Shown: piece after piece, positions 1 to 5,893 of the stretch
How positions within the stretch are numbered: the first letter of the stretch is position 1
Layout: each line of letters starts with the position of its first letter
Source: Candidatus Competibacteraceae bacterium
Lineage (GTDB): Bacteria > Pseudomonadota > Gammaproteobacteria > Competibacterales > Competibacteraceae
Direction of reading: 5' to 3'
Assembly (NCBI GenBank): GCA_020444985.1
Contig: JAGRHK010000124.1
Location: forward strand, 1-5,893
Length of the DNA stretch: 5,893 bases
Program-made: the position numbers and the translations under genes
Notes under the pieces: model-generated
What the model saw: the letters and a program-made list of their open reading frames with translations, nothing else
Told to the model about the DNA's origin: nothing
Database searches by the model: none

Positions 1-904
1 GACCGGATAGCCTTCGCCCAGCATCGTGCGCACTAAGAAGGCCTTGCCGCCCCACCCAGTCGCGGGCGAATTGCCAGGCAACCCGACCACTGCGCGATCC
101 GCGTTGCAACGCCCAGCGCAACGCCTCCTGCTGGGCAACCTCGTCCAGTCCTGCCGGCCATTCCAGGCGCTCCAGCCAGTGGGCAACGATAGCCAGATAG
201 TCGTCCTGACTGAAAGGATAAAACGACAACCAGAGTCCGAAGCGCTCCGACAATGAAATTTTTTCCTCGATGGCCTCGCCGTAATGTATCTCGCCATCGA
301 TCAGCCGGGCATCCTGATTTTCCTGCAGGTACTCTGGCAATAAATGACGGCGATTTGAAGTGGCGCACAACATGACGTTGTCGGGCGCAACACTGATGGA
401 GCCGTCCAACATGGCTTTGAGCGCCTTATAGCTGGGATCATTCGCTTCAAATGACAGGTCATCGCAATACAGCACAAACCGCTCAGGCTGCTCGAAAAGC
501 GGCTCGACAATATCGGGCAAATCCAGCAGATCATGTCGATCGACTTCGATGAGTCGCAGACCCTGGTCGGCATACTCGTTCAGCAGCGCCTTGATCAGCG
601 AAGATTTCCCCGTACCGCGAGCGCCCCATAGCAGGACATGATTGCAGGGGCGACCGGCCAGAAATTGACGGACGTTCAAATCCATTGCCGTTTTCTGACG
701 ATCAATTCGTTGCAAATCGGCCAAGCGTAATTGGTGGGGACGTCGCACCGGCTGAAAATGCCCTATTTGGGCGAAGCGCCGCCAGCGGAAGGCCCGGTAT
801 TGCGCCCAGTCCGGCGCCTCCAGCGCCGCTGGCAACCCGGCTTCCCAACGGCTCAACACGCGACTTATCTGCTGGGACAACGCTGCATCCAGCGTTAAGG
901 TCAT
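1..904 (-). CDS. DUF815 family AAA-type ATPase (3' end cut by window edge)
   Basis: This is a cytoplasmic P-loop ATPase of the DUF815 family. The family is widespread but its cellular role is not established. The 301 visible residues start at ATG (904-902). A short N-terminal segment holds the W-rich stretch AFRWRRF (about 38-44). Walker A is GARGTGKS (94-101, Lys100), Walker B is RFVLYCDDL (Asp148/149), and a sensor-1-like ATSNRR follows (181-186, Asn184). The SERFGL motif (219-224) probably carries the arginine finger, and a sensor-2-like SGRVAWQFARDW lies at 282-293. The length is already close to what I recall for the family, so only a few C-terminal residues should be missing. It starts 15 bp after the prc stop, in the same frame, with no clear Shine-Dalgarno, so translation is probably coupled to prc. 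A GTG three codons upstream (913-911) is an alternative start. The family call is firm; the function is unknown. Confidence 0.9.
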   Translation of the reverse strand, partial: MTLTLDAALSQQISRVLSRWEAGLPAALEAPDWAQYRAFRWRRFAQIGHFQPVRRPHQLRLADLQRIDRQKTAMDLNVRQFLAGRPCNHVLLWGARGTGKSSLIKALLNEYADQGLRLIEVDRHDLLDLPDIVEPLFEQPERFVLYCDDLSFEANDPSYKALKAMLDGSISVAPDNVMLCATSNRRHLLPEYLQENQDARLIDGEIHYGEAIEEKISLSERFGLWLSFYPFSQDDYLAIVAHWLERLEWPAGLDEVAQQEALRWALQRGSRSGRVAWQFARDWVGRQGLLSAHDAGRRLSG

Positions 905-919
905 GGATTTCACGGAATT

Positions 920-3037
920 TCAGCGGCTCATCACGAGCGTGCTGGATCCCGGATCAGGGCTGTCCAGCAAAATCATATCCGCGACGATACGGGCGCTTTC
1001 CTCCAGGGCGACGTCGGGAATCAGGCTATCCTTGCCTTCTGGAATCTCATCGCCTGCTTTCAGCAAGGGCAGTTTTTTAAGCGCCCGATAACGATTCTCG
1101 CGCTCCCGTTGCCAGGCTTCGAGTTGCCCCTGCTCGGCGCGGCGCTGTTTTTCCATCAAAGAAACCGTCGTCTTATCGCGTTGTTGACGGGTCAGTTCGA
1201 GATCGTGCAGGAACGCCTGGTAATCCGGATCGTCGGTTACCCGGCGCTGGTGCCGCCGAGTCAGTTCTGGCGTCAGCGTTGCCAAGCGCCGCCCCCCCTT
1301 GTAACGAGTCGCGGGGATTTCATCCCAGGGCAGTGCGTTTTTCTGTGCGCTTTCACCCAGCTCATCGCTGTCCATGATCGACGGAATCGCGATATCGGGC
1401 AGTACGCCCCGATGTTGAGTGCTCCCGCCGCTGACCCGGTAGAATTTGGCGATGGTGATTTTTAACTGACCTTGCGGTTCATTGGTGCGGGTCAAGCGGT
1501 TTAGATCGACCAGCGTTTGCACCGTGCCTTTGCCGAAGGTCGGATCGCCAATCACGATACCGCGTCCATAGTCCTGGATCGCGCCCGCGAAAATTTCCGA
1601 AGCCGAGGCGCTGGCGTGATCGACCAGTACCGCCAAAGGGCCATTGTAGACCTGACCCTTGTCCTCGTCTTCCTCGACCTCTATGCGGCCGCTGGAATTT
1701 CTGACTTGGACCACTGGCCCTTTATCGATGAACAGCCCGGTTAAATCTACAGCTTCCTGCAAAGAGCCGCCGCCATTCTCACGCAAATCCAGCACCAGCC
1801 CATCGATGTGCCCCTGAAGTTCTTTCAATAGTCGCCGAACATCACGGGTGGTGCTGCGATAATTTTGGACACCCCGTCGGGCTGCTTCAAAGTCGCTGTA
1901 AAATGCCGGGATGGTAATGATGCCCACGTTTAATTCACGGCCATTGGAATCCTTGAAGGTTTTGATTTCGCTCTTCGCCGCCTGTTTTTCCAATTTGATG
2001 GTGTCGCGCACCAGCCGCACGGTTTTTTCCGCCGCCACCGCGCCTGCTTTGCCAGGCAGGATCTTCAAACGCACGACCGTGCCGCGCGGACCGCGAATTT
2101 TCTCGACCACATCGTCCAGTCGCCAACCGACGATGTCCACCCAGGGTTCTTTATCACCCTGCGCGACAGCAACAATTTTATCGCTGGGACGAATCTGCTG
2201 GCTGAGATCTGCCGGACCGCCGGTGACCAGTTCGACCACCGTGACCTGCTCGTCCTCCATCCGCAACACGCAACCAATGCCCTCCAACGAGAGTCGCATC
2301 TGGATGTTAAAGTTTTCGGTATTGCGCGGCGAAAAGTAAGCGGTATGCGGATCGAAAGCCTGAGCGACCGCATTCATATACCATTGAAAAACATCGTCGC
2401 TGGTTGATTGCAGGGCTTGCCGCAACCGATTGTCATAGCGCTTGCTTAACAACTCGCGGGCGGCGGCCTGATCCTTGCCCGATAGAATTAATGTTAACAT
2501 TTCATGCTTCAATCGCTTGCGCCACAGGTCATCCAGCTCCTTGGTGGTTTTGGCCCAGGGCGCATCCTTACGATCAACGTCCAGCGATTCGTCGATATCA
2601 AAACGGAATTCCTGCTTCAGAAGCGACTGGACATAAGCGGTTCGCTCGGCAAGGCGACGCAAGTAAGTATTAAAGATGGCATAGGCCGGTCGCAGATCGC
2701 CTTCCTTCACCGCGTCGTCCAGAGTCGTGCGATAGGGTTCGAAACGGGCGATATCGCTGGCCAGAAAATAGGAACGGCTGAAATCGAGACTATCGAGATA
2801 AGCATTCAGCACCCGCGATGACAGCGCGTCATTGAGTGGGCTTTGCCGATAATGATGTTGCGACAATAAATTGGCGATGGTTCGATCCAGCGCATCCTGA
2901 CGGGACGTCGGCGCCAGAGCCTTGATTTGGAGACTGGCGTTGGCATCATCCGGTTTCGCAAAAACCTCAGGCGCCCCAAGGATCAGGGACAGCAGGAGAA
3001 CAGTCAGGAATTTCAGGCTTGGCAAAGGGTAGTGCAT
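920..3037 (-). CDS. prc: Tail-specific (C-terminal processing) periplasmic protease Prc/Tsp, family S41A
   Basis: This 705-residue endopeptidase should recognise and degrade proteins by their non-polar C-termini in the periplasm. In E. coli, Prc acts on FtsI and, with the adaptor NlpI, on the murein hydrolase MepS. The N-terminus is a signal peptide (hydrophobic FLTVLLLSLIL, likely cleavage after VFA, residue 27). A helical N-terminal domain follows (about 28-235), then a PDZ domain (about 240-335, with LSLEGIG and GWRLDDVVEKIRGPRG). The S41 core spans about 360-560 and contains LVLDLRENGGGS, SASASEIFAG and TFGKGTVQ. The C-terminal Tsp domain runs from about 560 to 700. Catalytic Ser478, Lys503 and Gln507 keep the 25- and 4-residue spacings of E. 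coli Prc. The length matches the family (E. coli 682). The ATG start has no strong Shine-Dalgarno but sits directly before the signal peptide. It lies 43 bp after the NYN gene. No nlpI is visible here. Confidence 0.97.
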   Translation of the reverse strand: MHYPLPSLKFLTVLLLSLILGAPEVFAKPDDANASLQIKALAPTSRQDALDRTIANLLSQHHYRQSPLNDALSSRVLNAYLDSLDFSRSYFLASDIARFEPYRTTLDDAVKEGDLRPAYAIFNTYLRRLAERTAYVQSLLKQEFRFDIDESLDVDRKDAPWAKTTKELDDLWRKRLKHEMLTLILSGKDQAAARELLSKRYDNRLRQALQSTSDDVFQWYMNAVAQAFDPHTAYFSPRNTENFNIQMRLSLEGIGCVLRMEDEQVTVVELVTGGPADLSQQIRPSDKIVAVAQGDKEPWVDIVGWRLDDVVEKIRGPRGTVVRLKILPGKAGAVAAEKTVRLVRDTIKLEKQAAKSEIKTFKDSNGRELNVGIITIPAFYSDFEAARRGVQNYRSTTRDVRRLLKELQGHIDGLVLDLRENGGGSLQEAVDLTGLFIDKGPVVQVRNSSGRIEVEEDEDKGQVYNGPLAVLVDHASASASEIFAGAIQDYGRGIVIGDPTFGKGTVQTLVDLNRLTRTNEPQGQLKITIAKFYRVSGGSTQHRGVLPDIAIPSIMDSDELGESAQKNALPWDEIPATRYKGGRRLATLTPELTRRHQRRVTDDPDYQAFLHDLELTRQQRDKTTVSLMEKQRRAEQGQLEAWQRERENRYRALKKLPLLKAGDEIPEGKDSLIPDVALEESARIVADMILLDSPDPGSSTLVMSR

Positions 3038-3080
3038 GATATTTCTCGACAGAGATAGACCTCGAACGCCGCGTTACTCT

Positions 3081-3929
3081 CTAGAACGGGGCGGGATGAA
3101 CCAGCACAATATCGGTGGCGACCGGTTGCTTGCCGTTCGGTTCGGCCAAGGTGAATTCAAAAATATGATTGCGCGATGGCAACTTCATGACATTAAAGCC
3201 ATCCGGCAGACTGGAATCGTGGAAGAATGCCGTTCGGTAAGGCGATTCGGAGTCGCGCGAATCGGTTTTCCATAAATACGGGGACAACTTGACCAAAAAA
3301 CGCATGAAGCCAAAACTTTTATTGTCGTCATGGTGATAGCAATAACCGCGCACCCGAGAACCCATCGCACCCCAAATGGGTGAAAGGTAATCGTCGCCCC
3401 GGGTTGGCAACAGTCCCGGCACGAGGTAGCCCGAGACAAAAATGTCGGATTCTCTGCGTAATTCTTCAGAGACATTATCAAACGCCAAGGTCTCTACTCG
3501 GCAACCCTTGTTTTGCAAGGCGCGGACCACTTGAACGAAATCTCCATCACCGGTCGCCAGCAATACTCGATCCAGATTCTCCGACTGCAACAGAACATCA
3601 ACCGCCATGTCAAGATCAGCGTTCGCCTTGCCATAACGATTGCCTGCTTCGTCCTGAAACCACTTAACCCGCTTTTCAATGACTTTATAACCCAGTTCGC
3701 GGAGAGCAGACTGGTAAGCGCGCGCCTTGTCACGATAGACCATATTGGTTTCGGCGCGTTCCTCATCGTAGGACAGATAGACATTCAAACGCAGGGGTTC
3801 GGCATAATCACGACAGGCGAATTCGCGCAGTATGTCGTATTGCATACGCTGGCCGCCATTACGGGAGATATTGGAGGCGTCCACATAAACACCTACTTTT
3901 GCATGAGATTTAAAATCGATAGTGGTCAT
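3081..3929 (-). CDS. NYN-domain (LabA/DUF88-like) putative RNase with C-terminal cold-shock-like domain
   Basis: This is a 282-residue cytoplasmic protein. Residues about 10-170 form a NYN domain, a PIN-like metal-dependent nuclease fold. The expected acidic set is visible: Asp17 and Asn20 in VYVDASNI, Asp105/Asp107/Asp111 in ADLDMAVD, and Asp128/Asp130 in ATGDGDF. From about 193 the chain resembles a cold-shock/OB-fold domain: GYCYHHDDNKSFGFMRF matches the GxVxxF...GFGFI strand with RNP1, and TAFFHDSSL matches the VFVHxSxL RNP2 strand. It ends with EFTLAEPNGKQPVATDIVL, like the closing strands of that fold. I infer an RNA-cleaving or RNA-binding enzyme; the substrate is unknown. I chose the ATG at 3929, giving MTTIDF just before the domain. 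A TTG at 3977 would add 16 residues of poor quality. A 238 bp gap lies upstream, and prc follows after 43 bp, so co-transcription with prc is plausible. Confidence 0.87.
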   Translation of the reverse strand: MTTIDFKSHAKVGVYVDASNISRNGGQRMQYDILREFACRDYAEPLRLNVYLSYDEERAETNMVYRDKARAYQSALRELGYKVIEKRVKWFQDEAGNRYGKANADLDMAVDVLLQSENLDRVLLATGDGDFVQVVRALQNKGCRVETLAFDNVSEELRRESDIFVSGYLVPGLLPTRGDDYLSPIWGAMGSRVRGYCYHHDDNKSFGFMRFLVKLSPYLWKTDSRDSESPYRTAFFHDSSLPDGFNVMKLPSRNHIFEFTLAEPNGKQPVATDIVLVHPAPF

Positions 3930-4167
3930 ACTTGTTATAAAACCCGCTAAATTGCTGGAATGATTTTTAAAAAACAAACTGTATTTTTTCAGGGACAGCT
4001 CGGAGCGCGTTTGAATACTGCTCCTTCAAATCACAAACTTCGGTATTTTACCTGTTTTGACGGCCATGCTGGTAAAGTTCTTGCCATACTGGCGTTGCTT
4101 GCGGCAAGGCGGGCGATGCTTGGTCAACCAACACAATCGCCGGCTGGTCAAGCCGAAGGCGTTCAAT
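3930..4167. other. Intergenic gap between slipin and NYN gene
   Basis: This 238 bp stretch holds no ORF that I would call a gene. Read on the minus strand it is the 3' flank of the slipin gene and the 5' leader of the NYN gene. It contains two short dyads (4141-4155 and 4120-4131), an AAGGAG purine run (4026-4021) without a standard start codon behind it, and A/T-rich sequence close to the NYN start (about 3990-3930). A TATAAC hexamer (3939-3934) lies too close to the ATG for an ordinary leader and lacks a fitting -35. No T-tract follows any hairpin, so I call neither a promoter nor a terminator. A promoter for the NYN-prc-DUF815 group would be expected here on layout alone. Confidence 0.5.
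4120..4155. repeat. Two adjacent dyads sharing TGGTCAA
   Basis: TGGTCAA occurs at 4121-4127 and again at 4145-4151, 24 bp apart. Each copy sits in its own inverted repeat: TTGGT-CA-ACCAA at 4120-4131, and CGGCT-GGTCA-AGCCG at 4141-4155. The pair lies just after the slipin stop codon on the minus strand. Neither stem is followed by a T-run in that direction, so an intrinsic terminator is not supported. Two dyads with a common core could be protein-binding sites or weak RNA hairpins, but short dyads like these also arise by chance. Confidence 0.3.
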
Positions 4168-4926
4168 CTACTGTTGTTTCATGTCCAGCAGAGGTTTGAT
4201 CAAATCCAACGGCACCGGAAACACGACCGTGGTGTTGTTATGGACGCCGATATCGGCAAGAGTCTGCAAATAACGTAATTGCAGCGCCTGGGGTTGGGCA
4301 GCAATGATTTCAGCGGCCTGACGAATGCGCTCGGCAGCCTGAAATTCTCCTTCAGCATTGATAATTTTAGCGCGCCGTTCGCGTTCGGCTTCGGCCTGGC
4401 GGGCGATAGCGCGAATCATGCTTTCATCGATGTCCACATGCTTGAGTTCGACGTTGGACACCTTGATGCCCCAGGCATCGGTTTCGGCGTCCAGAATCGT
4501 CTGAATATCCTGATTCAACTGTTCCCGTCCGGCCAGCATTTCGTCCAGCTCATGCTGACCCAGCACGGAACGCAAGGTGGTTTGCGCCAACTGGCTGGTG
4601 GCGGCGAAGTAGTCCTCGACCTGAATAATCGCCCGTTCGGGTTCGATCACCCGAAAGTAGATGACGGCATTGACCTTGACGGACACATTATCGCGGGAAA
4701 TGACATCCTGACTGGGCACATCCATGACGACCGTGCGCAGATCCACCCGCTTGATTTGCTGAATGCCCGGAATCACGATGATCAACCCAGGGCCTTTGAC
4801 GGCCTGGAAGCGGCCCAGAAAAAATACTACGCCGCGCTCGTATTCATAGAGCATCTTGAGCGAGGCGAAGAACAGCGCCACCAGCACCACCAGGAAGGCA
4901 ATAATCAAGGGATTGGAAAAGATCAT
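4168..4926 (-). CDS. Slipin (stomatin-like SPFH membrane scaffold protein)
   Basis: This 252-residue protein belongs to the stomatin/slipin branch of the SPFH family, which forms oligomeric rings and organises membrane microdomains. One N-terminal hydrophobic segment (about 5-24) anchors it. The SPFH domain (about 26-190) is typical, with EYERGVVFFLGRF, KGPGLIIVIPGI, RVDLRTVVMDVPSQDVISRDNV (split here as 61-80) and NAVIYFRV. A charged, Ala/Glu-rich coiled coil follows (about 172-210, RQAEAERERRAKIINAEGE). The C-terminal NNTTVVFPVPLDLI (230-243) corresponds in position and character to the hydrophobic stretch that the 1510-N protease cleaves in the archaeal stomatin PH1511. The ATG overlaps the NfeD stop codon (ATGA), and a good Shine-Dalgarno precedes it. 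This overlap and the family pairing indicate co-expression with NfeD. Physiological role in this organism is unknown. The length is normal for the family and no key region is missing. Confidence 0.96.
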   Translation of the reverse strand: MIFSNPLIIAFLVVLVALFFASLKMLYEYERGVVFFLGRFQAVKGPGLIIVIPGIQQIKRVDLRTVVMDVPSQDVISRDNVSVKVNAVIYFRVIEPERAIIQVEDYFAATSQLAQTTLRSVLGQHELDEMLAGREQLNQDIQTILDAETDAWGIKVSNVELKHVDIDESMIRAIARQAEAERERRAKIINAEGEFQAAERIRQAAEIIAAQPQALQLRYLQTLADIGVHNNTTVVFPVPLDLIKPLLDMKQQ

Positions 4927-5893
4927 GATGGCAGTTCCTCTTTTATTGATGCGGAGTCCAATGATTGCACGAACAGCGTCAGTCCTTTGCGGCCGGTGAC
5001 CTGCACCCGTTCACCTCGAAACAAGGGTTGCTGGGCATGGATTCGCCAGGATTCGCTATGCACCCTGGCCCAGCCGGCTTCCTCGTCAGTGACCACGCCG
5101 ATTGCGCCCAGCAATTGCTCCTGACCGCTGACCACAGGACGATGACGCTGGCGCAGCATCAAGGTCGCCAGCCCGAGCAAGATCACAGCGCTCGCCAGGG
5201 CAAAACCCATGATCAGGCCCAGCGGAACTTCATAACCGGGACCCGTTTCATCCCATAGCAGCAGAGAGCCGGCTACGAATGCAGCGATTCCTCCCAAGCC
5301 CAGTATGCCGAAACTGGGGGCGAACGCTTCGGCGACCATGAAAGTTAACCCCAACAGCAACAACGCCAGACCGGTATAGTTGATCGGAAGCACTTGGAAC
5401 GCGAACAGCGCCAACAGCAGGCAAATTCCTCCCAGTACGCCAGGCGCCGCCATGCCCGGATTGGATAGCTCGAAAAACAATCCATAAACGCCAATCAGCA
5501 TCAACACGTAGGCGACCATGGGGTGCGCGATCAAGGCCAGCAACTGATTACGCCAATCGGGCTTAAGAACTTCGATGGCTAATTTCCCGGTCGTCAACTG
5601 GCGGGTTTCACCGGCGACGGTGACTGATCGACCATCGATTTGCGTCAATAATTCGGGAACATTGACAGCGATCACATCAATCACCTTTTGTTGCAAAGCC
5701 TCCTGGGCGCTGAGACTGGCGGCCTCGGAGACCGCCTGTTCAGCCCATTCGACATTGCGTCCACGCAACTGCGCCAGGGAGCGCAAATAGGCGCGCGCAT
5801 CATTAATCAATTTTCGCTCCATGCTGGATGACCCAGCGGGAGTTGCAGATTTTTCAGCGGGCGGGCGGGTTTCAGGGGGATTGGATTGATCTT
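4923..5893 (-). CDS. nfeD: Long-form NfeD membrane serine protease (5' end cut by window edge)
   Basis: The frame stays open from the stop at 4923 to the window edge, giving 322 visible codons after a partial one. The ATG at 5822 is therefore an internal Met, not the start. The visible part begins with a Pro/Ala/Ser-rich linker. MERKLINDARAYLRSLAQ (5822 onward) and LRGRNVEWAEQAV follow, matching the end of the ClpP-like 1510-N protease domain. By alignment from memory, the Lys in MERK falls where PH1510 has its catalytic Lys138; the catalytic Ser would lie upstream, outside the window. Counting from that Met, four or five membrane segments lie at about 93-224 (for example YVLMLIGVYGLFF and GLALLLLGLTFMVAEAF). 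A soluble OB-fold domain follows at about 232-290, with LGAIGVVTDEEAGWARVHSESW. The gene overlaps the slipin start by ATGA. NfeD is thought to process its slipin partner. Confidence 0.94.
   Translation of the reverse strand, partial: DQSNPPETRPPAEKSATPAGSSSMERKLINDARAYLRSLAQLRGRNVEWAEQAVSEAASLSAQEALQQKVIDVIAVNVPELLTQIDGRSVTVAGETRQLTTGKLAIEVLKPDWRNQLLALIAHPMVAYVLMLIGVYGLFFELSNPGMAAPGVLGGICLLLALFAFQVLPINYTGLALLLLGLTFMVAEAFAPSFGILGLGGIAAFVAGSLLLWDETGPGYEVPLGLIMGFALASAVILLGLATLMLRQRHRPVVSGQEQLLGAIGVVTDEEAGWARVHSESWRIHAQQPLFRGERVQVTGRKGLTLFVQSLDSASIKEELPS
4935..4942 (-). promoter_or_regulatory. Ribosome binding site of the slipin gene
   Basis: Read on the minus strand this is AAGAGGAA. It lies inside the last codons of NfeD, eight bases before the slipin ATG (4926-4924). 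It is the clearest Shine-Dalgarno in the window and fixes the slipin start at the ATGA overlap. It would allow both reinitiation by ribosomes finishing NfeD and independent loading. Confidence 0.7.

Noticed and set aside
33..573. Minus-strand open frames of 111 and 90 codons inside the ATPase gene
   Set aside because: They are in a different frame from the DUF815 coding sequence, which has Walker A, Walker B and sensor motifs. They are shadows.
685..1080. Plus-strand open frame across the DUF815/prc junction
   Set aside because: It lies opposite two well-supported genes, and its Pro/Ser/Arg-rich product matches no family that I know.
3934..3939. TATAAC as a -10 promoter box for the NYN gene
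   Set aside because: It sits five bases from the ATG, which would give a nearly leaderless message, and no matching -35 element lies at 16-18 bp upstream.
4035..4066. Short minus-strand reading frame ATGGCCGTC... in the gap, ending at the TGA before AAGGAG
   Set aside because: It is only about 13 codons, without a clear ribosome binding site or recognisable sequence. A leader peptide cannot be excluded but is not supported.
4141..4155. Hairpin CGGCT/AGCCG as an intrinsic terminator of the slipin gene
   Set aside because: The stem is only five base pairs and no T-run follows on the minus strand.
4279..5124. Long plus-strand open frame of 281 codons
   Set aside because: It is antisense to slipin and the end of NfeD, both clear family members. 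Its translation is His/Asp/Gly-rich without a recognisable domain, and the length follows from the codon bias of the genes opposite.
5820..5822. ATG at 5822 as the start of NfeD
   Set aside because: The frame is open up to the window edge and the residues around this Met match the interior of the ClpP-like domain, so the true start lies outside the window.

Overview
The window (5893 bp, moderate-to-high GC) is a dense chromosomal segment. Every gene I can support lies on the minus strand, so the genes are read from high to low coordinates. Protein similarity (a Prc/Tsp type tail-specific protease, a DUF815 ATPase, and a long NfeD paired with a slipin) points to a gammaproteobacterium. This is inference from remembered family patterns, and the genus cannot be fixed. 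I see no RNA genes, insertion sequences, CRISPR arrays or other signs of recent transfer.

Layout in order of transcription. (1) 5893-4923: the C-terminal part of a long-form NfeD membrane protease, cut at its 5' end by the window edge. (2) 4926-4168: a slipin (stomatin-like SPFH protein), joined to NfeD by an ATGA start/stop overlap. (3) 4167-3930: a 238 bp gap without a convincing gene, containing two small dyads that share TGGTCAA. (4) 3929-3081: a NYN-domain putative RNase whose C-terminal region looks like a cold-shock/OB-fold nucleic-acid-binding domain. (5) 3037-920: prc, a periplasmic C-terminal processing protease with a signal peptide, PDZ domain and intact Ser/Lys/Gln active site. 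(6) 904-1: a DUF815 AAA-type ATPase that begins 15 bp after prc and loses only its C-terminal end at the window edge.

NfeD and slipin form the known STOPP-type pair (stomatin operon partner protein plus stomatin), in which the NfeD protease domain is believed to clip the slipin C-terminus. Prc works on the periplasmic side of the same membrane. The NYN protein and the DUF815 ATPase are cytoplasmic and of unknown specific function. The genes may be two transcription units (NfeD-slipin, and NYN-prc-DUF815) separated by the 238 bp gap, but I see no strong promoter or intrinsic terminator to prove this. The most unusual item is the NYN plus cold-shock-like architecture. The rest is largely ordinary core-genome content.
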